Origin: Cylindrodendrum hubeiense
Lineage: Eukaryota; Ascomycota; Sordariomycetes; Hypocreales; Nectriaceae
Direction: 5' to 3'
Assembly (NCBI GenBank): GCA_014621425.1
Contig: JAANBB010000032.1
Coordinates: forward strand, 124,001 to 188,000
Length of the DNA stretch: 64,000 nt
The notes beneath the pieces are model-generated. The model was given only the letters and a program-made list of their open reading frames with translations, did not search any database and had not been told where the DNA came from. A program made the position numbers and the translations under genes. This document shows positions 55,760-64,000 of this stretch, piece after piece; position 1 is the first letter of the stretch; every line of letters starts with the position of its first letter.

Positions 55760-56407
55760 ATGTCAGTTCTAAGTGACTCTTCACCAACAACAAGCCCACC
55801 TGTCTACGACACGGCATCTGAGCGGGCGAAATCGGACGATGAATCGACGCCAATCCAACCAAACGCCTCGCACACAAGGCGACGAAGGCAAAGAAGCGAT
55901 TATCCTGCATGCGAAGTTTGTCGAAAACGGAAAGTGAGGTGCATCCAGACCACACCTGGTGACCAGTGTGTCAATTGTCAACTCTTCAAGGATGAATGCA
56001 ACATTCCGACTGGTAAAAGGCGACTAAGGCCAAGACCTCCTACTTCAATCAACCCAAACGTTAGAGCGGGAACCATTTTACGCCGATTAATTGAGCGACC
56101 GAGAAAAGGCGGTCCCTCATGGAATAATCGACACACAACGACCCTCGCGCCTCTATCTATGCCTGAATCGACCCCAGATTGCTCTTGTGGAGTGGGCTCT
56201 AATCATCAGCGGCCATGTTGGTGTGAGGATATAGGAATCGAGGTCGAAGGATCCACAAGCGGCTTTGGTTCAGATATAGAGCCTACGGCCATTGGAGAGG
56301 ATTGCCACCAGTCTTCCACCATGATTCAGTCCACCCATACAGCGCCCATAAGGCTATTGTCACTCCTGGAATCGTGGGATGATATTGGTACTCTAAATAT
56401 TGCATAA
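55760..56407 (+). CDS. Short Zn2Cys6 protein without middle homology domain
   Basis: Single exon, 215 residues. ATG at 55760 (MSVLSDSSPTTSPPVY); the frame extends six bases further to a TTG only. The zinc cluster is complete at Cys51, 54, 61, 70, 73 and 80 (PACEVCRKRKVRC, CVNCQLFKDEC), preceded by an Arg-rich RRRRQRSDY. Beyond it there is a basic patch and a second Cys-rich segment (DCSCGVGSNHQRPCWCED), but no fungal-specific TF domain, so it is far shorter than most Zn2Cys6 regulators. It could be a competitor that binds DNA without an activation region, or a truncated gene; no remnant of a longer protein was found downstream. Divergent from the cyclase-family gene. Confidence 0.85.
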   Translation: MSVLSDSSPTTSPPVYDTASERAKSDDESTPIQPNASHTRRRRQRSDYPACEVCRKRKVRCIQTTPGDQCVNCQLFKDECNIPTGKRRLRPRPPTSINPNVRAGTILRRLIERPRKGGPSWNNRHTTTLAPLSMPESTPDCSCGVGSNHQRPCWCEDIGIEVEGSTSGFGSDIEPTAIGEDCHQSSTMIQSTHTAPIRLLSLLESWDDIGTLNIA

Positions 56408-56993
56408 TTATCATAGTTAATTGCTTTTCAGAATATAATATAGCGTATCTCTTGTTTAAAATTGATTGCTGGGTGCATAACTACCACGGATACTACGTGT
56501 GAACTCCTTTCGGCGCGGTCTGATAAGAAGGATAAATTCTTCATGTATTCGTGCCATCATGACATGTGACTATAATTCTAGATTATCCTGCTACCTTTAC
56601 ATCCCTTCCGCAGTTTTATTGGACGTATTTTGCCACAGTGTCAATATGTATTCCCTCGTGCACTGAAGCGTAGCGCCAAGTGGCTCCAAGTGGCGCCAAG
56701 CGGGTCCCGTGCCTGATCCGCCACACGGAAATCCGCAACCATCTCGGAATAATATACGGGCAGAATTCCGCAATATCGGCCTTTCTCTAACGGAGAAGGC
56801 CTGTGACCTCACGATTTCTCGGTCAACATCGTGAATATCTTTCGATTTTCTACCAAAGTCGGCTCATATTGAATAGCTGGCCACGCTTAAAATACTGTCA
56901 CATAGCGCAGTAAAGTTGTCCACGCTTAACTGACACAGTCAATCATTCTACCAATCCACCATCATACCAATTGCATATTCACAACATAAAACT
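56408..56993. promoter_or_regulatory. Upstream region of the FAD monooxygenase
   Basis: Three 10-nt units, GCGCCAAGTG, GCTCCAAGTG and GCGCCAAGCG, follow in tandem at 56673-56702. Just downstream are CGGAAATCCG (56726-56735) and GAATTCCG near 56765, variants of the CGG-type sites seen at other promoters here. The start codon is at 56994. Confidence 0.5.
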
Positions 56994-58427
56994 ATGTCTT
57001 CTAAGTTTCAGCTCGATGTTATCATCGTAGGAGCGGGGATTGGTGGGCTAGGAGCCGCACTCGCCGTCACAAAAGCAGGACATCGCGCGACGGTGCTAGA
57101 ACAAGCAACCGACTTCGTCGAGGTGAGACTCAAGCACTTTTAAACCAAACAATGACTAATTTCTCCAGATTGGTGCTGGCATTCAAGTTCCTCCAAACGC
57201 AGCCAGAGAACTGATAAGATGGGGCATGGGCGACCGGATGGATGCCATCAGCTCCAAGCCTTCACGTATTAACTACCGATCTTGGATCACCGGAGCACCA
57301 GAGGGATTCACGGACTTGTCAAGGCATCGCGAAAAATATGGCGCCCCATACTGGCAGGTCTACAGACCCGATTATCACACGGTACTTCTGGACGCCGCAA
57401 CGGCAGCGGGCGCAAAGGTCCGCAAGGGCCAGACGGTTGTCCGATACAACCCTGACGAGGCTTCTGTTGTCCTAGAATCCGGAGAGGTCATCCGTGGCGA
57501 TCTCGTTATCGCCGCTGACGGCGTCAAGAGCATCGGCAGACGAGCAGCGGGACTCGGCACTGAGCCGCACGAGACTGGCGACACCTGCTTTCGCGTCGTA
57601 ATCCCCCGGGAGTGCCTCACAGACGACCCTGAGCTGGCGCCATTGAGCCAAGACCCAAACTTTGAGCAGTTTTTGGGCCCTGATCATCACATTATTGGGT
57701 AAGTCTCACTTCTATACTTGTTCTAAAATGAACAAACCGACTCACCCTGAGATTAGCTACAATATGCAGAAAGAAAAGACGTTCAACTTGCTAATGGTCA
57801 TTCCTGATGATCGCAAGATGAAGGGATACAAGGCTCCGGCTAATGCTTCCGAGGTGCGGAATGCCTATAAAGGCTGGTCGCCCATGTAAGTCGTTCTCGC
57901 CATCCTTCGTCCTACAAACGCTGAACTTCCATAGGATCCAAAAGCTGCTATCATTTTTGCCTGAAGAAGTTGAGAAGTGGCGGTTGACAGACCTCCCCGC
58001 CATGACCAACTGGGTTCATCCGAGCAACAAAATGCTCCTCATTGGCGACGCTGTTCACGCGACGCTGCCGTACCTGGCCCAAGGCGCTGCTATGGCAATT
58101 GAAGATGCCGCCTTCTTGGAAGAAACATTTTCTCACCTACACTCGAAAGATGACCTGCCAAAGCTTCTACAGTTCTTCTATCGGGGAAGATTGGATCGCG
58201 TACATGCAATCCAGCGGGGCAGTTTCACCAACCGATTCTTCATCCACATGAAGGAGGAGGAGCCACTAGCCATGAGGCGTGATGTCTTCAAGGCTGGAGA
58301 TTACGCCAGCAGCCCGAATCTCATGGGCAACACAATCTTTCAAGATTGGCTATATGGGTATGACGCAACTTCTGATGCTGCCCTGAAGTGGGAGAAGGAA
58401 AATGGCGGAATCAGTGCACGCCTGTAA
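56994..58427 (+). CDS. FAD-dependent monooxygenase (salicylate-hydroxylase-like), PTS1 end
   Basis: Exons join 56994-57122, 57169-57698, 57757-57885, 57935-58427 (426 residues). Group A flavoprotein hydroxylase motifs are all present: GxGxxG in VIIVGAGIGGLGAALAV, the DG motif in GDLVIAADGVKS, and the GD motif in MLLIGDAVHATLPYLAQGAA. Members hydroxylate or decarboxylatively hydroxylate aromatic acids using NAD(P)H and O2. The C-terminus ISARL is a PTS1, unusual for this family, which is commonly cytosolic, and fits the other peroxisomal enzymes in the window. Upstream lie CGG-type elements. The gene appears intact. Confidence 0.92.
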
Positions 58428-58721
58428 CCAGCTTGTGTTGATGCCGCGTCACCGAGACTTTATTATGCCGATAGCTTAACACGACTGTCCCATTCATTTC
58501 TACGTCTACTTTTTCTTACTGCGTAACAAATATCAGCCTTAGTTATCAGCTCGTTCCTTGACCTATCGTCGTCCGGCAATCATTAACACGTGACTAAAAG
58601 CAGGTTAAATTTGCACGGGCCGGTCTTGCTGCCTAGCCGCACCACAAACAAAACAGTTGATGTCATTTCCCCTTGGCATCGGAAATTAATCTCGCCATCA
58701 ACATCAATCTTTTACATCAAA

Positions 58722-59393
58722 ATGGTGGCCTTCAACATCATTTATACCATTTTTCTCTTCTGGGCGACTCTTGTGGCTGCGACCGGTCGTCGGAGACCAT
58801 TGCAACCACTCGCAACGGCTCCCATAGTGGGCAAGTCCACTGCACAAGGCTGCTTCGGATCGCTCTCGGATACTGTGGGCAATGTTTTGACATCCAAATG
58901 GGCTTCTCCAGGCTTGTGCCATCAGCATTGCACACGTGAGGGATTTCCTGTCATGATGTTGCAGAAGCAGCTCTGTTATTGTGCCTGCACTTACCCATCC
59001 CGTCTCTCACTGGTTGCTGACGATCATTGCAACATTCCGTGTCCCGGCTATTCTCTTGAAGCGTGTGGCGGTCCAGAGACCTATAGCGTTTTTAATACAG
59101 GCCAAGACGAAAATTTGGAGTGTAATAATGACGCCGACAAATCTCCTCCAAAATCTTCTTCAGTCTTGACAAGTATCAACGACGCTGCCCTCAAGTTCGC
59201 TGAAACAGTCGGGGGCTTCTTCAGCAAGTTTATTGGGCATTCAGGATCGGACCATACGGAACAGTCGCACGAGGAAAAGGATGGCTCGCAGAAAGTGATA
59301 GATCTAGAGGCGCAGAAAGGCATGAACCATCTCACGGCCTACACGATGATTCAAATCGACTCACAGCTCAGTTTGAAGCGGCTTCAGCTCTAG
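58722..59393 (+). CDS. Secreted WSC-domain protein, paralogue of 668-1342
   Basis: Single exon, 223 residues; ATG at 58722, directly followed by a signal peptide (MVAFNIIYTIFLFWATLVAA). The WSC domain (about residues 42-128) shares QGCFGSLS, LCYCACTYPSRLSL, CPGYSLEACGG and ETYSVFNTG with the protein at 668-1342, in the same spacing. Instead of the Ser/Thr repeat stalk and hydrophobic tail there is an acidic and Ser-rich C-terminus without a second hydrophobic segment, so it is probably freely secreted. Carbohydrate binding is the family function; the partner is unknown. Confidence 0.85.
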   Translation: MVAFNIIYTIFLFWATLVAATGRRRPLQPLATAPIVGKSTAQGCFGSLSDTVGNVLTSKWASPGLCHQHCTREGFPVMMLQKQLCYCACTYPSRLSLVADDHCNIPCPGYSLEACGGPETYSVFNTGQDENLECNNDADKSPPKSSSVLTSINDAALKFAETVGGFFSKFIGHSGSDHTEQSHEEKDGSQKVIDLEAQKGMNHLTAYTMIQIDSQLSLKRLQL

Positions 59394-59584
59394 CTCACGC
59401 ACAACACATTGAACGCTTCAATAAGAGATGAGATAGCACAATAGACTGATGTGTGAACCCTGCCAAGAAGTAATTTTGAAGAGCGAAAACTTGATATTTG
59501 GTTAGGTAAATGTCGAACGGTAGAGTAGAGCACCCGCATTGCGCTCTGTCTAGACACAACGCATTGTCATTCCAACTAGAGCCT
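59394..59584. other. Gap between converging WSC and flavocytochrome genes
   Basis: About 190 bases of 3' sequence. Nothing else seen. Confidence 0.5.
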
Positions 59585-61246
59585 TTAAAGAACCGACTTG
59601 ATTTTGATAGTTTTTCGAGCATATGGGTGCCCGCCTTTGATGACAAGGTGGTCAATATCCGCAGTATTGAGAAAATCGGGGCTGGCATCCCTCATCAGAT
59701 CCTTGATTCCGCAAAGACGCATAGCGGTTTCAATTTCGTCTTGGACGACTACCACTTGTGTTAGCTTCCATTTTACGGTGTCGCATATTATTAACTTACT
59801 GTTGATTGCATGCTTCACGCCTTCAGTGCCATAGTTGACGGCGTAGAATAGTGGCCTACCAAGGCCTACTGCGGATGCACCCAGACAGATTGCCTTGACC
59901 ACATCGGAGCCTCTTCGACAGCCACCATCAATGAGCACATCCATAAATGCAAAAGCTTCAGGGAAGTTCATGTGCATTTCTAAAAGGAGTAGAATAGCAG
60001 GCGGTGCATTATCGGCCGCTCGGCCTCCGTGGTTGCTCAGTACTATTCCCTGGCAGCCATATTGCATAGCCAGCTTTGCATCTTCCCAGCGCTGAATGCC
60101 TTTGACGACGATGGGCAAGCTTGTAATTGTTCGCAACCAAGCAAGATCGTCCCAATTAAAAGACGGGTCAATAAAGGACGCGGCCTGGCGTGCGATACCA
60201 GCACCTTTCCAGTCTTTCTTGAGGGTCGGCTGGCCCTTGTTTGAGTTTTGGACGAACTGCTCAGGTTTGGCTCGCTCGTCATCCTCACGTTTTGAGATGA
60301 CGGGCGAGTCTGCCGTAACAAAAATGGCCTTGATCTTGTCCGATTGTGTGACCATTCTCAGCAGTCCCTCGCACCTTGCCCGATCTTTGAGGATGTACAG
60401 CTGAAAGAAAGCATGCTGAGGCGTGGCGTCGATGACTTCTTGGTGCGGGTAAGCCGAGGGCGTGGCAATGCACTGTATGACACCGGATTCTGCTGCGCCA
60501 TGGGCTAATGCTAATTCTCCTTCCACGCCGGCGCTCCTTACCCCTCCCATAGGCGTAACGTAGATAGAGAAGTCAAGATCACATCCAAATAGTCTTGTTT
60601 TGGTGTTGAGGGTGGCAACGTTACGCATGACGGCCGGTCGGAACCAGATCCGCTGCAAAAAGGCCGTATTTGCATCACGGGTGATGCAATCGTTGGAGCC
60701 TGAGCTGATGTAGGCCCAAGCCTTCTTGGTGAGCGTTTTTTCAGCGGCATGCTCGAAATCATAAAGATTAATGAGGCTGCCCAATGGAGGCTTCGTGTCG
60801 GCATAATTGGATGCATCGATCGGGAGGGCCGTGTCGCTGGGGGTCGCCGGTAGATCCGCCTTGTTAGGATGGCCAGCATCGCTGGGATTCGCAGATGCAT
60901 CAGCAGTGGTTTGCGGGTCGGCTTCCTTCTCTTTCTCTGAGACAAAAGCAGGGTCAAGATCTCCAATGTGGTGTTTCTCATCAAGAGATTTCCGTATCAA
61001 GGACGGAGCGTGTACGGCGTTGGACTCATCCGATGCGTCTCGTCCAGCGTACCGATATATAACTAAATTCATGGTTAGAGATTACGGAAGCTATTAAACG
61101 CCCCAATCACTTAACTCACTATCAGGGCCACCCGGGTGCACCGGCGCAAAATCCGTCATGTCGTAGACTGCTCCGTTCACGACGAGCCAAAGATCGTCGG
61201 GCTTGTTGTGTTGAGACACGTCGCTTAGGGTAAGCGTCTTGGACAT
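59585..61246 (-). CDS. Flavocytochrome b2-type 2-hydroxyacid dehydrogenase
   Basis: Minus-strand exons 61120-61246, 59800-61062, 59585-59754 (519 residues). A cytochrome b5 domain (residues 1-~75: LWLVVNGAVYDMTDF, haem-ligand HPGG joined over intron 1 to IIYRYAGRDAS) precedes an Ala/Asp-rich linker of about 60 residues and the FMN domain. Active-site elements are YISSGSND, FFQLYILKD (Tyr), LPIVVKGIQ (Lys), VLSNHGGR (His and Arg) and DGGCRRGSDV. Intron 2 is only 45 nt and a multiple of three, so unspliced translation adds 15 residues after HAIN. Family enzymes oxidise L-lactate or another 2-hydroxy acid and pass electrons to cytochrome c. No clear mitochondrial presequence is visible, so location is uncertain. 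Could support catabolism in the neighbouring block or be independent. Confidence 0.92.
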
Positions 61247-62694
61247 TCTTGTTTCAGTCCCAACATAGAATTACACACAACAGAGATGAAAGGTAGCAGT
61301 AATGTGGGCTCGGTCGAAGTAATATCTCTGTGATGGGCACATTATCTCTGGCCTTCGTGGGTGGACCAGGGTGGTGGTACCACTGTTGTCCGCTCACAGA
61401 GAATGGGCCAGTTTAGATGGATCCCATTTAACCAAGCTCTACTCAAACACCAATCGTGGTATTTTCAACAAATCATTTACAAGCACACTACCAATTTATG
61501 ACTTGGTTTGATCGTGCAGTACTGTAGGTTCACAATCTTGTGCATCGGCAAGTTCCGAGACAATCGGGTTTGTCTTCACCTTTGAACCCAAACAGAATTT
61601 GGGAGTCTCTCTCGATTAATTATACATCATAGGCTCTATTAAAGTTCATCCCAATCCCGACCCGACCATTTAGCTAGATTAAAGGTGCTACCAGAAGGCT
61701 ATGAACCACCACAAAAGATGCAAAGTGGCGAAACCACTTCGTAAAGATTCGTTCTGTGGTGATACTTCTTCTCTCTCTGTGTGAGTATGTGAATCCTATG
61801 CTACAGTCCTGAAGTCACAAGGATTCTCCTTATCCTTGCTAAGATGTACCATGCGTTTGAGATCGGGTTTTAGCACCTTCATCGTGATTTGACACATCCA
61901 GACGTAGTGTGGGCTGTGTATAGGGTAGCTAGAACTGTCACCGAGATCTTCCCACACCACTTTACAGATGGTCTATCACGACCACGCTATGACATGCACA
62001 CAGCCAGAATGAATGTGACATCACCTGAACCACGTGAACCTGACATGGGGCTCTATTAGATCGCGTAGGTGGGTGCTTTTGCAGTTGTCGGTGATTGACG
62101 GAGTTGTTGACTTGCGGGGCGACAACGAAGCTTCAAATGTATCGCATTATCATCCCGTCTGGGTCGCCTCTGACGCCGAAATGCGACGCAAGGGAGAGGG
62201 ATAGATGGCTAGTGGTTTCGTCCAACTTCGCTAGGCCTTCTATTCGGCGTCTCGTGCGTCTTGTCGCCCTGGACCAAGTGCCCGACGGCGCAGTCCTGGC
62301 GCGTCCTGACTATCTATGAGCACTCGGTAGATTGTCTCAGCCCTGGAAGAAAGCAGCAGCGAATGCCCTCCTCAGCCGCAGACCCGGTGTGGCTGGCATC
62401 GGTCTCTCTTTTCGGAGTAGGCCCATCTTATCATGCTCACGCAGGGGTTATCCAAGACTCTGAATGGCTGCATTTCCACTCCTTGCCCACGTGCTCCTCT
62501 AGACCGGGCGCGACAATACGCGCTCGCAGTATGAATCCCAATACGGATTAGCGGCTGTTGCTCCCGCCTTGGAGGGCTGATCATCCGTATCTCGTATTGT
62601 GTTTCGCGGAAGGGCATATAATGGCCAAACACAGCTCATCAAATGTTGGATTTTGTCGTGATATACGCAAGATACTCTCCTTTGATTGTTCATT
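61247..62694. other. Gene-poor stretch, 1.4 kb
   Basis: No supported gene. Frames at 62095-62632 overlap on both strands with no motif. The left end is the flavocytochrome promoter; the right end precedes the gene at 62695. Confidence 0.5.
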
Positions 62695-63745
62695 ATGGCC
62701 AACTCCAGCGTTGAGCTGATGCTCATCTCAGATAAAAAACCACAACACCCTCTCTTCCCTTACCTCCCACCCCCAACAAAGACTCTGCGCACGTATCGTC
62801 GCGCCATCTTAGGCCGGAAACACCTCTTTGCCGAGTCAGATTCTGGGCTTGCGCAGTACTTTGTCAAGAATCCTATCCCAAACAAGCATGCCGACAAGTG
62901 GAAGCCCGTCTTCTACCGTGGTGATAATCCCAAGTACACCCCGACGACAAAGGCCATCGGCCGCGCGCGTCGCACGGGCTTCTGGGACTCATTCAGAATA
63001 GAGCTTGGGGATGGTGTTGAGGAGGTGCTGCAGAACAAGAGGAGAATTCGAGAGCGGAAGTGGTATAAGACGAAGCAGAAATTTCGAAAATGGTTCTGCA
63101 TGGAGCCGACGCCACCAAAGAAGCCACTCGAGGATACTCAAGAAGTTAAGGGCCTTGTCATGCCCATGAGGATGCGAAGGGTCGATTTCATGACCAGGCG
63201 TCTTGAGTGGAAAATGGGCGGAGAGACGTATACCTGGACCGGGACGCGGAGGTTTCTCCCAAACTGGTCGAAGCGGTGGAAGGGAGTGTCGCATGATCTC
63301 AAGGTAGCTCCCCCGTCCTATTTATCACCTCAACATCAAAGCTGACTAGATATTATAGCTCGTCAATTCTGACAAAGTCGTCATTGCTACCTTCGAGAAA
63401 GAGCGCTGGGCCTCGTTTAAGAAAGCCCAAAAAACACCAGAAGACTCTGCAAACAAGAAGAGATCACATATTGGCACGATCAGCATCTACCCCTCAGCAT
63501 TCCCAAGCAATTCTTCTTGTATTAATCACGCCAAGGAGACGGAAGAGCAATATAGACTCGATCCGACCAAGAAGCCCAAGCCCAAGAAGCACACGAAATA
63601 CATCAATTTTGACGGCCCACACTCAGGCGAGCTCACTGAGGAAATGATTGTCTTTTCATGTTGGATGGCAATCGAGGCTGAGCATCGACTTCGCTACAAG
63701 ATTTTGGATGTGCTGCATGAAGTGGCTGAAATAGTTGGCGGATAG
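62695..63745 (+). CDS. Unassigned fungal protein
   Basis: Exons join 62695-63303 and 63359-63745 (331 residues; 55-nt intron with a GACTAG branch-like site and TAG acceptor). The protein is soluble and rich in Lys, Arg and Trp, with segments such as YFVKNPIPNKHADKW, WYKTKQKFRKWFC, FMTRRLEWKMGGETYTWTGT and, after splicing, LVNSDKVVIATFEKERWASF. The alternation of tryptophans and the 'TYxWxGTRRFLPNWSK...HDLKLVNSD...VVATFEKE' order suggests a beta-rich fold like tubby-C-terminal-like fungal families, but I do not recognise it with confidence. No enzymatic motif or signal peptide is seen. The ending HRLRYKILDVLHEVAEIVGG is helical. Confidence 0.75.
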
Positions 63746-64000
63746 TCTTGCCAATCAGCATGGACGGCTTGGCGCCATGAAGATGCCTTAATGTTGTGTT
63801 GCGGAACTTCCTAACTTCTATCCATGTTTGGAACCTACTCCTTCTAGTACACCGGTAACTCTCCTATGTATGTGATTTGGTGACTTTAACGGTGGCCTGA
63901 ACGGGTTGACCGCATGGTACTCGCAAAGAAATGATTGCGGTTTGGATGATTCGGCTGTCGGTATACCCAGGTGGTGCAATATTTCTTTTTAATTTCTTAG

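Noticed and set aside
59755..59799. Extra 15 residues in the flavocytochrome (unspliced reading)
   Set aside because: GTAAGT donor, GCTAAC branch point and AAG acceptor mark a 45-nt intron; removing it restores the family sequence.

Overview
This window reads as genomic DNA of a filamentous ascomycete (Pezizomycotina). Most genes carry 45-80 nt GT-AG introns with CTAAC/CTAAT-type branch points. Zn2Cys6 regulators are abundant, and there are WSC-domain, OPT-transporter and STAND/ankyrin proteins. No bacterial operon signals, tRNA, rRNA or CRISPR were seen. A Eurotiomycete is plausible, but the genus cannot be fixed from sequence alone. Gene models were built by eye from reading frames, splice sites and conserved motifs.

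Layout. (1) 0.7-8.5 kb: a secreted WSC protein, a Zn2Cys6 regulator and an OPT oligopeptide transporter. (2) 9.1-17.3 kb: a broken C2H2-like fungal gene, an AKR7-type aldo-keto reductase with a GC-AG intron, a regulator-like protein without DNA-binding domain, and a small single-pass membrane protein, separated by gene-poor DNA. (3) 18.5-30.4 kb: a diverged inverted repeat of about 490 bp (18561-19047 and 25480-25970) encloses an intact FAD amino-acid-oxidase-like gene, a squalene-hopene-cyclase pseudogene with at least four lesions, an aldehyde dehydrogenase fragment and a VOC/bleomycin-resistance-like gene. An adenylate-forming CoA ligase and a Zn2Cys6 regulator follow. (4) 31.0-36.7 kb: flavin amine oxidase, acyl-CoA dehydrogenase and cytochrome P450, the last two divergent. 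(5) 37.5-40.4 kb: a STAND-type N-terminal/ankyrin protein. (6) 40.7-58.4 kb: MFS transporter, PRISE-like reductase, second CoA ligase, large Zn2Cys6 regulator, decaying alpha/beta hydrolase, ABM-like protein, cyclase-family hydrolase, short Zn2Cys6 protein and FAD monooxygenase. (7) 58.7-63.7 kb: a second WSC protein, a flavocytochrome b2-type dehydrogenase and an unassigned protein.

How it may work together. No polyketide synthase, NRPS or intact terpene cyclase is present, so blocks 3-6 look like a catabolic or tailoring region rather than a classical biosynthetic cluster. Five enzymes spread over 40 kb end in peroxisomal PTS1-type tripeptides: the FAD oxidase (AKL), ligase 1 (ARL), the amine oxidase (SRM), ligase 2 (AKL) and the FAD monooxygenase (ARL). 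With the acyl-CoA dehydrogenase, P450 and MFS exporter/importer this suggests a peroxisome-centred route in which an amine or acid is oxidised, CoA-activated and processed. Several intergenic regions share CGG-N5-CCG sites, often CGGAAAT-type, as expected for Zn2Cys6 control. The pathway itself is inference; substrates cannot be read from sequence.
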